Below, piece after piece: positions 36,987-46,464 of a DNA stretch of 64,000 bases; position 1 is the stretch's first letter, and every line of letters starts with the position of its first letter. The DNA is taken from positions 127,704-191,703 of the forward strand of contig NZ_LMTJ01000006.1 in assembly GCF_001510715.1 (NCBI RefSeq), in the 5' to 3' direction. This stretch comes from Bacillus sp. FJAT-29814. Lineage in GTDB: Bacteria > Bacillota > Bacilli > Bacillales > Cytobacillaceae. The notes under the pieces are model-generated. The model was not told where the DNA came from and did no database searches. It saw only the letters and a program-made list of their open reading frames with translations. A program made the translations under genes and the position numbers.

Positions 36987-38162
36987 TTACAGTAATTCAA
37001 ATACGCCGGCTGCGCCCATTCCGCCGCCGATACACATCGTAACGACACCGAATTGCTGCTGTCTGCGTTTTAATTCGTTAATTAAAGTTAAGGTTAATTT
37101 TGCACCGGTACAGCCAAGCGGGTGACCAAGCGCAATTGCCCCGCCGTTAACGTTGACCTTTTCTTCATTAAGGCCAAGTTCACGGATAACCTGGATCGAT
37201 TGGGAAGCAAAGGCTTCGTTCAATTCGAATAGGTCGATATCAGATACTTGGAGTCCGGCAAGTTTCAAGGCTTTTGGAACAGCAACAACCGGACCGATGC
37301 CCATGATTTCTGGCGGCACTCCGCCAACAGCAAACGAACGGAATCTAGCTAACGGCTTTAGACCAAGCGCCTCTGCTTTTTCACGGTCCATGACCATTAC
37401 AGCGGCTGCACCGTCGCTTGTCTGTGATGCGTTACCAGCAGTAACTGAACCCGTAATTGAAAATGCCGGGCGAAGCTTCGCCAATGTTTCCAGATTGGTA
37501 TCAGGACGAACGCCTTCATCAACGGAAAATTGAACGGTTTTTTCAACAAGCTTGTTGTCACTGCCGACAGAACGGAACGTAACATCGACTGGCACAATTT
37601 CATCGACAAACTTGCCTTCCTGAATGGCTTTGAAGGCACGTTGATGGCTTCGTACTGCAAAGGCGTCCTGTTCTTCGCGGGTGATGCCGTATTTCTTGGC
37701 AACTTCTTCTGCCGTGTGACCCATGCCCATGTAATATTCAGGGGCGCTTTCAACCAGTTTCACGTTTGGACGAATCACGTGGCCGCCCATTGGCAGCAAG
37801 CTCATCGACTCGACGCCGCCCGCAATCGCTGTGTCAGTGTGACCCAACATAATCGATTGTGCCGCATAAGCAATCGCTTGAAGTCCCGACGAACAGAACC
37901 GATTAACTGTGATGGCAGGCACAGTGTGCGGAAGGCCTGCCAACGCTCCAATATTTCTTGCCACGTTCATTCCTTGCTCTGCTTCTGGTGTAGCACAACC
38001 TATGACCAAATCATCGATATTTCCTTCATACCCACCGGCACGCTTCAATGTTTCTTTGACAACCAAGGCGCCCAAATCATCGGGACGGACCTGGGCAAGC
38101 GTACCTTTCTTTGCCTTGCCGACCGGTGTTCTTGCTCCGGCAACGATTACCGCTTCTCTCAT
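36987..38162 (-). CDS. fadA: Acetyl-CoA acyltransferase (3-ketoacyl-CoA thiolase) FadA
   Basis: Thiolase of 391 residues that cleaves 3-ketoacyl-CoA in the last step of beta-oxidation. Nucleophile Cys is in [10 protein letters not shown] (about 90), the catalytic His in [11 protein letters not shown] and the second Cys in [12 protein letters not shown]. The ATG at 38162 has GAGGG seven bases upstream; the frame runs on to 38186. Second gene of the fadNAE operon, forming a functional pair with FadN. Confidence 0.95.
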   Translation of the reverse strand: MREAVIVAGARTPVGKAKKGTLAQVRPDDLGALVVKETLKRAGGYEGNIDDLVIGCATPEAEQGMNVARNIGALAGLPHTVPAITVNRFCSSGLQAIAYAAQSIMLGHTDTAIAGGVESMSLLPMGGHVIRPNVKLVESAPEYYMGMGHTAEEVAKKYGITREEQDAFAVRSHQRAFKAIQEGKFVDEIVPVDVTFRSVGSDNKLVEKTVQFSVDEGVRPDTNLETLAKLRPAFSITGSVTAGNASQTSDGAAAVMVMDREKAEALGLKPLARFRSFAVGGVPPEIMGIGPVVAVPKALKLAGLQVSDIDLFELNEAFASQSIQVIRELGLNEEKVNVNGGAIALGHPLGCTGAKLTLTLINELKRRQQQFGVVTMCIGGGMGAAGVFELL

Positions 38163-38231
38163 GCAAGTTCCCTCTCTTTCTAGCAATCTATTTTTTCGAA
38201 AAAGGGCTGGGCAATTCCAGCCCGCGTTTAA

Positions 38232-40622
38232 TTAATTTCTTAAAGGTTTGCCTTTAACGAGCATGTGCTGCATCCGCTGCTGTGTCTTTGGTTCTTTGAT
38301 CAGGCTTAGGAACGCTTCTCTTTCAAGGTCTAATAAGTATTCCTCATCAACTTCGGTTCCATATGGCACCTTGCCGCCAGCAATGACGTAGGCAATCTTC
38401 TTGGCAATTTTCATATCATGCTCTGAGATGTAACCGGACAAGCGCATTCCCTCAGCACCGAGCAACAATGTCGCATAGCCGGTTTCACCGACAACAGGAA
38501 CCTTTTTCTTGACTCTCGGCTTATAGCCTTTTTCGTGAAGGGCAAGGACAGCCTGCTTCGCATCGTATAACAGATGGTCACCGTTGACGCTGATTCCGTC
38601 AGACTTGCTTAAGAAGTTGTTTTCACGCGCTTCTTCAGCGGAAGTCGAAACCTTTGCAGTGGCAATCGCTTCGAATACTTTATTGGCTACCTGCTGTAGG
38701 TCAAACGGAACGCCATTTGGCATATTTTCTAAATGTTTGATGTAAAGTTCTTTATTTCCGCCGCCGCCAGGCAATAACCCAACACCGACTTCAACAAGAC
38801 CCATATAGGTTTCCGCAGATGCCTGGATGTGGGCTGTCGGCAGACAAACTTCGGCACCGCCGCCCAGTGTCATCGCGAATGGAGCGGCAACAACCGGCTT
38901 CGAACTGTATTTTACTTTTAACAATGCCTTGTGAAGCTGGCGGACAACCATGTCAAGCTCCCAATAGTTGTCGTCCTGGGCTTCCATCAGCATCATCGCT
39001 AGGTTGGCACCGACACAGAAGTTTTTGCCTTGGTTTCCGATCACGAGGCCTTTGTAGTTCTTCTCGACTTCATCAATCGCAAAGTTGATCATTTGGACCG
39101 TATCCATACCAAGCGCATTGTTTGGTGAATGGAACTCTAGCAGTGCTACACCATCGCCAATATCAATTAAGCTGGCGCCGCTGTTTTTCTTGATGACACC
39201 TTTTTGCTTCTTGATTTTCTTAAGGTTAATTGCCTTTGGATTGAACTCGACCGCTAAGTATTCGCCTTTATGGTAGTAATACAAATCTCCGTTTGCTTCT
39301 TCCTTATAGAAGGAAGTGAAGCCGTTTTCGAGCATCTCAGTAACCCACTCCGGAACCTCCAAGCCCGATTCCTTCATCTTGGCGACTGATTTCTCAACGC
39401 CGATGGCATCCCACGCCTCGAACGGACCGTGCTCCCAGCCGAAGCCCCACTTCATCGCGCGGTCAATGGAGACAATATCGTCCGCGATTTCGCCGAGAAG
39501 CTTTGCTGCATATACAAGATTTTGTGAGTTTGTGTTCCACAGGAATTGTCCGGCACGGTCATTCGCGTAGACAAGCGCTTTCAATTTGTTGCCAGTTCCT
39601 TTTTCCTGCTTGGCAAGTTCCATAGAAGGAGTGGACAGTTTTTTGCGCGGTCCATATTCTAATGTATTTGGATCAAGTTCAAGTATTTCTTTACCTTTTT
39701 TCAGGAAAAATCCTTGCCCGGATTTGCTTCCAAGCCAGCCGTTTTCGACCATCTTCTTCATAAAGGGAGGAACTTCGAATACTTCTTTCTCGTGGCCTTC
39801 CACCTTTTCATAGACATTGTTGGCCACATGATAAAACGTATCAAGTCCGACAACATCAAGGGTACGGAAGGTTGCGCTCTTGGCACGGCCGATTAATGGC
39901 CCGGTGATCGAATCGACTTCACCGACACTGTAGCCACCCTTCAGCATTTCACGCACAGTCACGAGCAGGCCGTAAGTGCCGATGCGGTTGGCGATAAAGT
40001 TCGGTGTATCTTTTGCGACAACGACTCCTTTGCCAAGGACATCTTCACCAAATGTCTTCATGAAGGAGAGGACCTCAGGATCTGTGTACTGTGTTGGAAT
40101 GATTTCTAGCAACTTCAGATAGCGCGGCGGATTAAAGAAGTGTGTTCCAAGGAAATGCTTTTGGAAATTCTCTGAACGGCCTTCAACCATCGCCTCAACC
40201 GAAATACCAGAAGTGTTGGAGCTGATGATGCTACCAGGCTTGCGGAACTGGTCAACTCTTTCAAAAACCTGTTTTTTGACATTCAAGTTTTCGACTACGA
40301 CCTCGATGACCCAGTCAACATCTTTTAATTTAACGAGATCGTCTTCAAGGTTTCCAGCTTCGATAAGTGCAATGTTCTTCTTGGCGGCTAGCGGAGCCGG
40401 CTTTTGCTTAAGCAGTTTTTGAATATTCGTCGCCGCGATACGGTTACGTACTTGTTTATCCTGTAATGTCAGTCCTTTTGCTTGTTCTTCCTTCGTTAAT
40501 TCACGTGGCACGATGTCCAATAATAGTGTCGGAATGCCGATATTGGCCAAGTGAGCTGCAATTCCTGAACCCATGACACCGGACCCGAGGACAGCCGCTT
40601 TTTTGATTAATTGGTTCAACAT
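38232..40622 (-). CDS. fadN: 3-hydroxyacyl-CoA dehydrogenase / enoyl-CoA hydratase FadN
   Basis: Two-activity beta-oxidation protein of 796 residues. The N-terminal part (about 1-400) is 3-hydroxyacyl-CoA dehydrogenase with NAD loop AAVLGSGVMGSGIAAHLA and 'LGTHFFNPPRYLKLLEIIPT'. The C-terminal part (about 490-700) is an enoyl-CoA hydratase with 'GKNFCVGANLAMM' and 'GLVEVGVGLLPGGGG'. Dehydrogenase-first order is that of Bacillus FadN, reversed from E. coli FadB. The ATG at 40622 has GGGGGAG upstream. First gene of the operon; a FadR operator overlaps its leader. Confidence 0.95.
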   Translation of the reverse strand: MLNQLIKKAAVLGSGVMGSGIAAHLANIGIPTLLLDIVPRELTKEEQAKGLTLQDKQVRNRIAATNIQKLLKQKPAPLAAKKNIALIEAGNLEDDLVKLKDVDWVIEVVVENLNVKKQVFERVDQFRKPGSIISSNTSGISVEAMVEGRSENFQKHFLGTHFFNPPRYLKLLEIIPTQYTDPEVLSFMKTFGEDVLGKGVVVAKDTPNFIANRIGTYGLLVTVREMLKGGYSVGEVDSITGPLIGRAKSATFRTLDVVGLDTFYHVANNVYEKVEGHEKEVFEVPPFMKKMVENGWLGSKSGQGFFLKKGKEILELDPNTLEYGPRKKLSTPSMELAKQEKGTGNKLKALVYANDRAGQFLWNTNSQNLVYAAKLLGEIADDIVSIDRAMKWGFGWEHGPFEAWDAIGVEKSVAKMKESGLEVPEWVTEMLENGFTSFYKEEANGDLYYYHKGEYLAVEFNPKAINLKKIKKQKGVIKKNSGASLIDIGDGVALLEFHSPNNALGMDTVQMINFAIDEVEKNYKGLVIGNQGKNFCVGANLAMMLMEAQDDNYWELDMVVRQLHKALLKVKYSSKPVVAAPFAMTLGGGAEVCLPTAHIQASAETYMGLVEVGVGLLPGGGGNKELYIKHLENMPNGVPFDLQQVANKVFEAIATAKVSTSAEEARENNFLSKSDGISVNGDHLLYDAKQAVLALHEKGYKPRVKKKVPVVGETGYATLLLGAEGMRLSGYISEHDMKIAKKIAYVIAGGKVPYGTEVDEEYLLDLEREAFLSLIKEPKTQQRMQHMLVKGKPLRN

Positions 40623-40642
40623 TGTCTCCCCCTTCAAACGTT

Positions 40643-40660
40643 TGAATGAATACTCATTCA
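40643..40660. promoter_or_regulatory. FadR operator upstream of fadN
   Basis: TGAATGAATACTCATTCA is a perfect 7-4-7 palindrome matching the Bacillus FadR (TetR family) box TGAATGA-N4-TCATTCA. It lies about 20 bases before the fadN start, so bound FadR should block transcription until long-chain acyl-CoA releases it. Confidence 0.9.
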
Positions 40661-40837
40661 TTTTTTTGTCAAAAAAAATTCACATAGAATGAGTTTTACT
40701 ACTTCAACTATAAAATATTTCAAAAAATTGTGCAATCAGTAAACGCGGAAAATTGAAATTTTTTCGAATAATGACTTTCTTTCTCGATTAGATATATTTT
40801 TTGCGGGAGGGCATCCTATCACATGAGGTGATATATG

Positions 40838-40969
40838 ATGGCGAGAATGAAGAAGAACCCGTCCAAAGCCGGGGTCAGTGCCGCAAGTGTAAAAGGCAAT
40901 GCGGGACCTGGCCGTGAAGCCAGCGGGGTCGACAAGCAAAACAGCCAGAATAGCCAGTTTAAGAGATAA
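40838..40969 (+). CDS. yuzL: YuzL family small basic protein
   Basis: A 43-residue protein, recognised as the YuzL family by 'KKNPSKAGVSAASVKGNAGPG' and a Gln/Asn-rich tail ending FKR. Function unknown; it resembles small spore-associated proteins in size and composition but is not a known SASP. Two adjacent ATGs lie at 40835 and 40838; GAGGTG is seven bases before the second. It sits between fadN and yusU, as in B. subtilis (fadN-yuzL). It has its own terminator, shared with the convergent yusU. Confidence 0.85.
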   Translation: MARMKKNPSKAGVSAASVKGNAGPGREASGVDKQNSQNSQFKR

Positions 40970-40976
40970 TTTTTTT

Positions 40977-41015
40977 AAAAAAAGGTGCTCCGCTAATTCT
41001 TGGAGCACCTTTTTG
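40977..41015. terminator. Bidirectional terminator between yuzL and yusU
   Basis: AAAAAAAGGTGCTCC pairs with GGAGCACCTTTTT around an 11-base loop. Confidence 0.85.
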
Positions 41016-41020
41016 TATTT

Positions 41021-41272
41021 TTATTTCTTCATCGAATTCCGATGCTGCTCGTTCAGCACCTTAATTTCATTAATAATCTCCTTCATCTCAGCCCGAGCTT
41101 CAGGGTACAAGGCGCTCCAGTGATTGATCAATGCCGGCATCGATTTGGCGATGTGGCTGTAAAGCGCCCATGCCTTTACCTTTTCCTTCGTTTCCTCATC
41201 CGTCTCCCCGACCAAAAGCTCGCTGTATTTTTCAAGCAAGGCCTCGAGCTGGTCCGCAAACGTCTTCTCCAT
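41021..41272 (-). CDS. yusU: YusU family protein (DUF2573)
   Basis: Helical, highly charged protein of 83 residues, family DUF2573, function unknown. Recognised from 'LEALLEKYSELLVGETDEETKEKVKAWALYSHIAKSMP'. The ATG at 41272 has AAGGTG five bases upstream and lies within the 3' end of the siderophore reductase gene (41-base overlap), so it is the last gene of the iron operon. In B. subtilis yusU also sits next to yusV. Confidence 0.8.
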   Translation of the reverse strand: MEKTFADQLEALLEKYSELLVGETDEETKEKVKAWALYSHIAKSMPALINHWSALYPEARAEMKEIINEIKVLNEQHRNSMKK

Positions 41273-42032
41273 AGTCACACCTTCCATCCTTGGCAATTTG
41301 GGCGCATGGGCAGACTTTGCAGCGCTTTGTGCCGCCGGCTAGACGGTAGGAGAAGCAGCAGGTTTTCCGCCGCCTTACCTCTGTCGCATATTCCTCCATG
41401 TACACCTTTTCGCCATAATATTTTTGTATTGGGTTTCGTCTATGACTTCCAAATACCGAACCTTCTGCTTCAAAAAGCAAAAACCTGTAGTCGTCCTGAA
41501 CATACTTATTATCCGAATCCTTTAACTCTGTCTCGTACAGCCAGAATAGGTAAACGGCAATATTTTCCCACAATATCATCTTTGAAATCCGAAAAGTTTT
41601 TTCAAGCATGGTTATGATTGGGTCAATATTTTTTGTGAACAAATCGCTAAGAACGCCTTTTCGCCATTCATCGCGATTCTCGCTAGAATCCCATTCCTCC
41701 GCCGCAAGCTCACTAAACGAAAACGCCGGAAGCCAGATGGTACATTGATCTAGTTTTTCCATATAAGTCTTCCCCAGACTGACATCAACCTTTTTGTTCC
41801 AAGCGGACATCGCAAATAGCGAGATTACCGCTAAAAACGCATACCGTTTTACGAAAATGGAGGCTGCCACCTTTTCATTGGGAGCATCAATGACTTCAGC
41901 TAACTTTACTATAAATTCCTTTAAAAACTTCTCATCCAATAAATCGGCAACAGCAAAGGAATCTCTCAGGCCTTGATTTAATCTGTATTTTTTCAACGCC
42001 ATTAATTCTTTTTCTGTCAGTGCCTTAACCAT
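41232..42032 (-). CDS. FhuF-like [2Fe-2S] ferric-siderophore reductase
   Basis: Probable cytosolic enzyme that reduces ferric siderophores so iron can be released. 266 residues; the C-terminus carries a CC-X11-C-X2-C cluster (KTCCFSYRL...RCKVC), like the CC-X10-C-X2-C cluster ligands of E. coli FhuF with one extra residue, followed by four further cysteines (CPC, RCDYGEDVCG). The N-terminal two thirds is helical and poorly conserved. Overlaps yusV by eight bases and yusU by 41, so part of one operon with the Fe-siderophore transporter, expected to be Fur-controlled. Confidence 0.82.
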   Translation of the reverse strand: MVKALTEKELMALKKYRLNQGLRDSFAVADLLDEKFLKEFIVKLAEVIDAPNEKVAASIFVKRYAFLAVISLFAMSAWNKKVDVSLGKTYMEKLDQCTIWLPAFSFSELAAEEWDSSENRDEWRKGVLSDLFTKNIDPIITMLEKTFRISKMILWENIAVYLFWLYETELKDSDNKYVQDDYRFLLFEAEGSVFGSHRRNPIQKYYGEKVYMEEYATEVRRRKTCCFSYRLAGGTKRCKVCPCAQIAKDGRCDYGEDVCGPARGLA

Positions 42033-42846
42033 TGGCAGCCACCGCCTCGTTCAAGATCCGTCTGCCTTTTCCATATGGAATGCAGAGCGGGGTGCCGAAC
42101 AGCGGGTCCATTGTCACTTCGCAGTCCATACCAAATACATTTTTGACCATACTGCGTGTAACCACGTGTTCAGGGTTCCCTTGGTCATATACGTTCTGAT
42201 CTTTGATGGCGACAATATTATCGGCATAGCGGCAGGCAAGGTTCAAATCGTGCAACACCATGACCACTGTACGGTTTTGCTTTTCATTTAATTCAAACAG
42301 CAAATCGAGGATTTCGATTTGATGGGTCATATCCAGATAAGTCGTGGGCTCATCCAATAGAATAATCTCGGTATCCTGGGCCAGCGTCATCGCAATCCAG
42401 GCACGCTGGCGCTGTCCGCCCGAAAGCGAGTCAACCGGGCGGTCCTTTAAGTCCTCTAGTCTTGTCGCCTTTAAGGCATCATTTACCTTTTGCTCATCTT
42501 CCTCCGACCATTGCCGCAGCCAGGATTGGTGCGGATAGCGGCCTTGTTTGACAAGTTGAAGGACAGTCAATCCTTCCGGTGCGGAGGGGGACTGGGGCAG
42601 GATCGCCATTTTTTTAGCAATCTCTTTTGTGGAAAGCTTGGAAATCGCTTTTCCATCTAGCAGAACCGAACCGGACTTTGGCTTCAACAGACGGGCAATT
42701 GAACGGAGGAGCGTCGATTTTCCGCAGCCATTCGCGCCGATAAACACAGTAATCTCGCCCTTTGGAATGTTCAAGTCCAATTCATTGATAATGAGCGTCT
42801 CCCCATATGAAATCGATAAATCTCTCGTTTCAATCGCATTCGTCAT
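42025..42846 (-). CDS. yusV: Ferric-siderophore ABC transporter ATPase (YusV/FepC type)
   Basis: ATPase of a FecCD-type iron importer, about 273 residues. Walker A GANGCGKST, signature LSGGQRQRAWIAMTL, Walker B IILLDEPTTYLD and switch His VLHDLNLACRYAD match FecE/FepC. In B. subtilis YusV serves several siderophore permeases. Start is ATG 42846 or TTG 42849; both suit AAGGAG. Encoded after the two permeases, before the reductase gene. Confidence 0.92.
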   Translation of the reverse strand: MTNAIETRDLSISYGETLIINELDLNIPKGEITVFIGANGCGKSTLLRSIARLLKPKSGSVLLDGKAISKLSTKEIAKKMAILPQSPSAPEGLTVLQLVKQGRYPHQSWLRQWSEEDEQKVNDALKATRLEDLKDRPVDSLSGGQRQRAWIAMTLAQDTEIILLDEPTTYLDMTHQIEILDLLFELNEKQNRTVVMVLHDLNLACRYADNIVAIKDQNVYDQGNPEHVVTRSMVKNVFGMDCEVTMDPLFGTPLCIPYGKGRRILNEAVAANG

Positions 42847-42899
42847 CAATGCCAGCTCCTTTTTTTCAAGCTGAAGGACAAAGTTTCCCTCGCAATATA

Positions 42900-43955
42900 T
42901 TATGCATTTCTTGTTTTAAAAAGCAGGTAAATAAAATAAGGGGCTCCTATCCCGGCTGTAAACACCCCGGCCGGGACTTCAAGCGGCGAGAACATTGTCC
43001 TGCCGATTAAATCAGCAAGCATGACGAGAATCCCGCCGAGCATTGCCGAAGTCGGGAGCAGGGCTCCGAACGAAGAGCCTACCAATCTCCGCGCCATATG
43101 TGGCGCCATTAACCCGACAAAGCCGATGCCGCCGGCAAACGCGACCGAACCGCCAATCAAGGCTGTACTGATCATTAGCAAGATAAACCGGTGCTTTTGC
43201 ACTTTCTCGCCTAAGCCTGTGGCGACATCATCGCCAAGTTCCTGAATATTAAGGATTCTGGCCGCAATCAATGCCATAATTAAAAAAATAACCGCCCAAG
43301 GAACGAGGATTGCAACGTTTTGCCAGTTAGAGCCATAAACCGTTCCGGTAATCCAAATATTCGCCTGGCTTGCCTGATAGATTGGCCCCGATACCATCAG
43401 GAAGGTCGTTAGCGCCTGCATAAGCGTCGAAATTCCGATTCCGATTAGCACAAGCCTAATGGGCGACACGCCATTTTTCCAAGCCAAAAAGTAAACAAGG
43501 AAAGCGACTACCCCGGCCCCGATAAAAGCGGCCAACGGCAACCAGGCGATGCTGACCGTTAATGAATGGTTTTTATCGCTAAAAATCGCTAGGAATCCGA
43601 CAACAGCGGCGGCGGCACCGCCGGTTATTCCCAAGACATCAGGAGATGCAAGCGGGTTGCGGATCATCCCCTGCAAAATGCCACCGGCTACGGCCAATGA
43701 CATCCCCACGATCAACGCCACGATAATCCTTGGCAGACGGAAAGAGGTAATCACCAGCGTCTCCATTTCCGGTCCGGCACCAAACAACACTTTTACCACA
43801 GTCAGTGGATTGATCTTCATTTCTCCCGACCCGGTGCTGATAGTGAAAACTACGAACGCGATGAGGGCAAGGATAGTGAAAATGAAGCCCGCTTTTCGAT
43901 CGACCAGTACGGAAAATTTCCCGGCTAGGAGGCGAAAATTTTTATATTTGCTCAT
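42900..43955 (-). CDS. Ferric-siderophore permease, FecCD family (second subunit)
   Basis: Membrane permease of 351 residues with nine to ten helices, FecCD/BtuC family. Typical segments: 'RLPRIIVALIVGMSLAVAGGILQGMIRNPLASPDVLGITGGAAAA' region and 'GFVGLMAPHMARRLVG'. Most like B. subtilis YfhA or FepG. Overlaps the upstream permease gene by four bases, so the two subunits are translationally coupled and form the channel heterodimer. Confidence 0.92.
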   Translation of the reverse strand: MSKYKNFRLLAGKFSVLVDRKAGFIFTILALIAFVVFTISTGSGEMKINPLTVVKVLFGAGPEMETLVITSFRLPRIIVALIVGMSLAVAGGILQGMIRNPLASPDVLGITGGAAAAVVGFLAIFSDKNHSLTVSIAWLPLAAFIGAGVVAFLVYFLAWKNGVSPIRLVLIGIGISTLMQALTTFLMVSGPIYQASQANIWITGTVYGSNWQNVAILVPWAVIFLIMALIAARILNIQELGDDVATGLGEKVQKHRFILLMISTALIGGSVAFAGGIGFVGLMAPHMARRLVGSSFGALLPTSAMLGGILVMLADLIGRTMFSPLEVPAGVFTAGIGAPYFIYLLFKTRNA

Positions 43956-44977
43956 CGTGCATTGAACCCCCTTCTCGCGATGTAAATGAAGAATGGAGTT
44001 CCAATGATCGCCGTCATGACCCCAACTGGGACTTCCGACGGCATCAGCAGATAGCGTGCGGCAATATCCGCTGCCAGTAACAAAATCGCCCCTAACACTC
44101 CGGCAAAGGGAATCACCCAGCGGTGGTCAATTCCGACAATCGACCTAGTCAGGTGCGGAACGACAATTCCGACAAAGCCTATCGGCCCTGCAGTGGCGAC
44201 AGCTGCCCCTGCCAATAATATGACGATCACGCCAATCGCGATTTTTAGTAAGCCGGTATTTAACCCAAGTCCCTTGGCCACGTCTTCCCCCATGGCAAGG
44301 ATATTCATTTTTCCAGAAATTAAAAGGGCGCCCACCCAGCCAATCCCTATATAAGGAAGAACTGAAATCAGCGTCTCTAGCTTCCGTCCAGAAACGGAGC
44401 CGGCAAGCCAAAATAAAACCTGGTCTAAGAGCGCCTCATCAAGCACAAGCAGCCCCTGGGTAAACGAGGCAAACATCGCCGAAATCGCCGCCCCTGCCAA
44501 GGTCAGCTTCATTGGGGTCATACCTTCACGGCCGAAAGACCCGATGGCATACACGCTGATAGCTGCAACCGCCGCTCCGAGAAAAGCTAGAGCATTGAAT
44601 CCTTGCATATTGTTAACGTTAAATAATGTAATGGCGGCGACTACAGCAAAGCCTGCCCCGGCATTGATTCCAAATATTCCTGGCGATGCCAGCGGATTTT
44701 TCGTCAATGTCTGCATCAGCGTTCCAGCAATCGCTAGGCTTGCCCCTACCGCAGACGCAATTAACGCCCTTGGTAGCCGCACCGTTTCAATGATGATATG
44801 TTCATTGGAACCGTTATTATTGGTAAACGCATCAATTGCCATTTGCAAGGTCGTGTCCGTATAGCCAAACACAATGCTCGCGCCCATCAAGAACAGCATG
44901 ACAATAATCGCGATGAGAAACCCGGCCCATTTTAATGAAGTATTTTTTAACAACATCTTCGTAAACCTTTCCAACAT
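43952..44977 (-). CDS. Ferric-siderophore permease, FecCD family (first subunit)
   Basis: Membrane permease of 341 residues, FecCD/BtuC family, most like B. subtilis YfiZ or FepD. It has 'RLPRALIASAVGASLAIAGTLMQTLTKNPLASPGIFGINAG' region and 'GFVGIVVPHLTRSIVG'. First gene of the minus-strand operon permease-permease-ATPase-reductase-yusU. Its promoter region holds Fur boxes shared with the divergent binding-protein gene. Confidence 0.92.
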   Translation of the reverse strand: MLERFTKMLLKNTSLKWAGFLIAIIVMLFLMGASIVFGYTDTTLQMAIDAFTNNNGSNEHIIIETVRLPRALIASAVGASLAIAGTLMQTLTKNPLASPGIFGINAGAGFAVVAAITLFNVNNMQGFNALAFLGAAVAAISVYAIGSFGREGMTPMKLTLAGAAISAMFASFTQGLLVLDEALLDQVLFWLAGSVSGRKLETLISVLPYIGIGWVGALLISGKMNILAMGEDVAKGLGLNTGLLKIAIGVIVILLAGAAVATAGPIGFVGIVVPHLTRSIVGIDHRWVIPFAGVLGAILLLAADIAARYLLMPSEVPVGVMTAIIGTPFFIYIARRGFNAR

Positions 44978-45002
44978 GTCTTACTTTTAGTCTATCGGTA
45001 AT

Positions 45003-45208
45003 TGATAATGATTGTCAATGAGGATGTGAGAATCATTTTCAATTGAATTTTAAAAAAGCGGTCCTCATATTTGATAATCTTTTTCAATTATACTATGAAT
45101 GGAGGAAAAATAATTACTGATTTTGAAAATCATTTTCATTTAAGCGTTGACATTGGGTATGGTGCCCCTTATCATATGGTTGTAGACTTTAAATGAAAAT
45201 GATTATCA
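45003..45208. promoter_or_regulatory. Cluster of Fur boxes between divergent iron-uptake genes
   Basis: Five matches to the 7-1-7 Fur site TGATAAT-N-ATTATCA: TGATAATGATTGTCA (45003-45017), TGAGAATCATTTTCA (45027-45041), TGATAATCTTTTTCA (45072-45086), TGAAAATCATTTTCA (45124-45138) and TGAAAATGATTATCA (45194-45208). The last overlaps a likely -10 of the plus-strand gene (TTGTAG at about 45180, 17-base spacer). The first two are nearest the permease operon. Confidence 0.9.
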
Positions 45209-45240
45209 TTAACAATTAGCTAAGGGGGCTACATAACAAA

Positions 45241-46230
45241 ATGAAAGCAATAAAAACATTCCTTACCCTTATGTCCGTTATGGCTGTGATTCTGTTATCA
45301 GCATGCGGCGGCAACACCGAAGAAAAAAAGGATGAAAAAGCAGCACCGAATAAAACGGAAGAAACGTCCTACACTGTCGAGCATGCGATGGGTTCAACAA
45401 CCATTAAAGGAACACCAAAGCGTGTCGTAATCCTGACAAATGAAGGCACGGAAGCATTATTGGCCATGGGCGTAAAACCTGTTGGTGCGGTGCAATCCTG
45501 GCTTGGCGATCCTTGGTACGAACATATTTCAAAGGATATGGAAGGCGTTGAAGTCGTCGGAACTGAAAGTGAAGTAAATGTCGAGAAAATCGTGACGCTG
45601 AAGCCTGATTTAATCATCGGCAACAAGATGCGCCAAGAAGCGGTGTACAACCAGCTTAGCGCAATTGCCCCGACTGTGTTTGCGGAAACGCTGAGAGGAG
45701 ACTGGAAAGAAAACTTCAAATTATATTCAAAAGCCCTAAACCTTGAGGAAAAAGGAAATCAAGTATTAGGAGATTATGATAAGCATGTTGCCGATTTAAA
45801 AGGCAAGCTAGGCGATAAAGTGAATAAAGAGGTTTCTGTTGTCCGGTTTATGGCCGGCAAATCCCGGATTTACTATACCGACTCCTTCTCCGGCGTGATT
45901 TTTAACGAATTAGGATTTAAACGTGCGGCCAAGCAGGCTGACCTGTTCACTCCGCAAAACAAGCTCGGAAACCTGGCTGTTGAGGTTGGAAAAGAAGTCA
46001 TTCCAAAAATGGATGCCGACTACCTGTTCTACTTCACATATGCTCCAAACGGGGACCAAACCGCGTTAAACACAGCCAAAGAATGGACATCTGACCCGCT
46101 TTGGAAAAACCTGAATGCAGTGAAAAGTGGTAATGCCTTTGAGGTCAGCGACGCCATTTGGAACACAGCCGGCGGTGTACTTGCAGCAAACTTGATGCTG
46201 GATGATTTAGAAAAGAAGTTGCTTAAATAA
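45241..46230 (+). CDS. Ferric-siderophore-binding lipoprotein (YfiY/FepB type)
   Basis: Extracellular lipoprotein of 329 residues that captures Fe-siderophore for the divergent FecCD transporter. Signal peptide with lipobox LLSAC (Cys about 21), then a Lys/Glu-rich linker and a helical-backbone class III binding domain: 'TPKRVVILTNEGTEALLAMGVKPVGA' and 'LKPDLIIGNKMRQEAVYNQLSAIAPTVFAE'. Sequence is closest to the schizokinen/arthrobactin binder YfiY by my reading; the exact siderophore is not known. AAGGGGG lies before the ATG. Fur box overlaps its promoter. Confidence 0.9.
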   Translation: MKAIKTFLTLMSVMAVILLSACGGNTEEKKDEKAAPNKTEETSYTVEHAMGSTTIKGTPKRVVILTNEGTEALLAMGVKPVGAVQSWLGDPWYEHISKDMEGVEVVGTESEVNVEKIVTLKPDLIIGNKMRQEAVYNQLSAIAPTVFAETLRGDWKENFKLYSKALNLEEKGNQVLGDYDKHVADLKGKLGDKVNKEVSVVRFMAGKSRIYYTDSFSGVIFNELGFKRAAKQADLFTPQNKLGNLAVEVGKEVIPKMDADYLFYFTYAPNGDQTALNTAKEWTSDPLWKNLNAVKSGNAFEVSDAIWNTAGGVLAANLMLDDLEKKLLK

Positions 46231-46255
46231 ATTTTTTATATACCTTCCCAGATGA

Positions 46256-46288
46256 AAAAACGAGGCTTGCCATGGCCTCGTTTTTTTT
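46256..46288 (+). terminator. Terminator after the siderophore-binding protein gene
   Basis: AACGAGGC pairs with GCCTCGTT and is followed by TTTTTT. Confidence 0.85.
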
Positions 46289-46303
46289 CATGGATGGATG
46301 AGA

Positions 46304-46430
46304 TTTCGCTAATTTCTTATTGTATTTCGCTAAACTCGCAAGTTATTTCGCTCAATTACCGTTTTATTTCGCCTAACTTGTCTATCATTTCGCCGAATTC
46401 CGCATCTATTTCGCCAAACGCCAAATCCGT
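46304..46430. repeat. 21-nt tandem array, TATTTCGCC family
   Basis: TTTCGC recurs at 46304, 46325, 46346, 46367, 46388 and 46409, exactly 21 bases apart. Consensus is ATTTCGCYNAAYT plus filler. It is the reverse complement of the array at 14.1 kb. It lies between convergent iron-binding and rodA genes. Read as protein it gives a seven-residue ISPN repeat, which I treat as a by-product. Confidence 0.92.
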
Positions 46431-46464
46431 TCACAAAAAAAAGAGCAGCCAGCAGGCCACCCTT

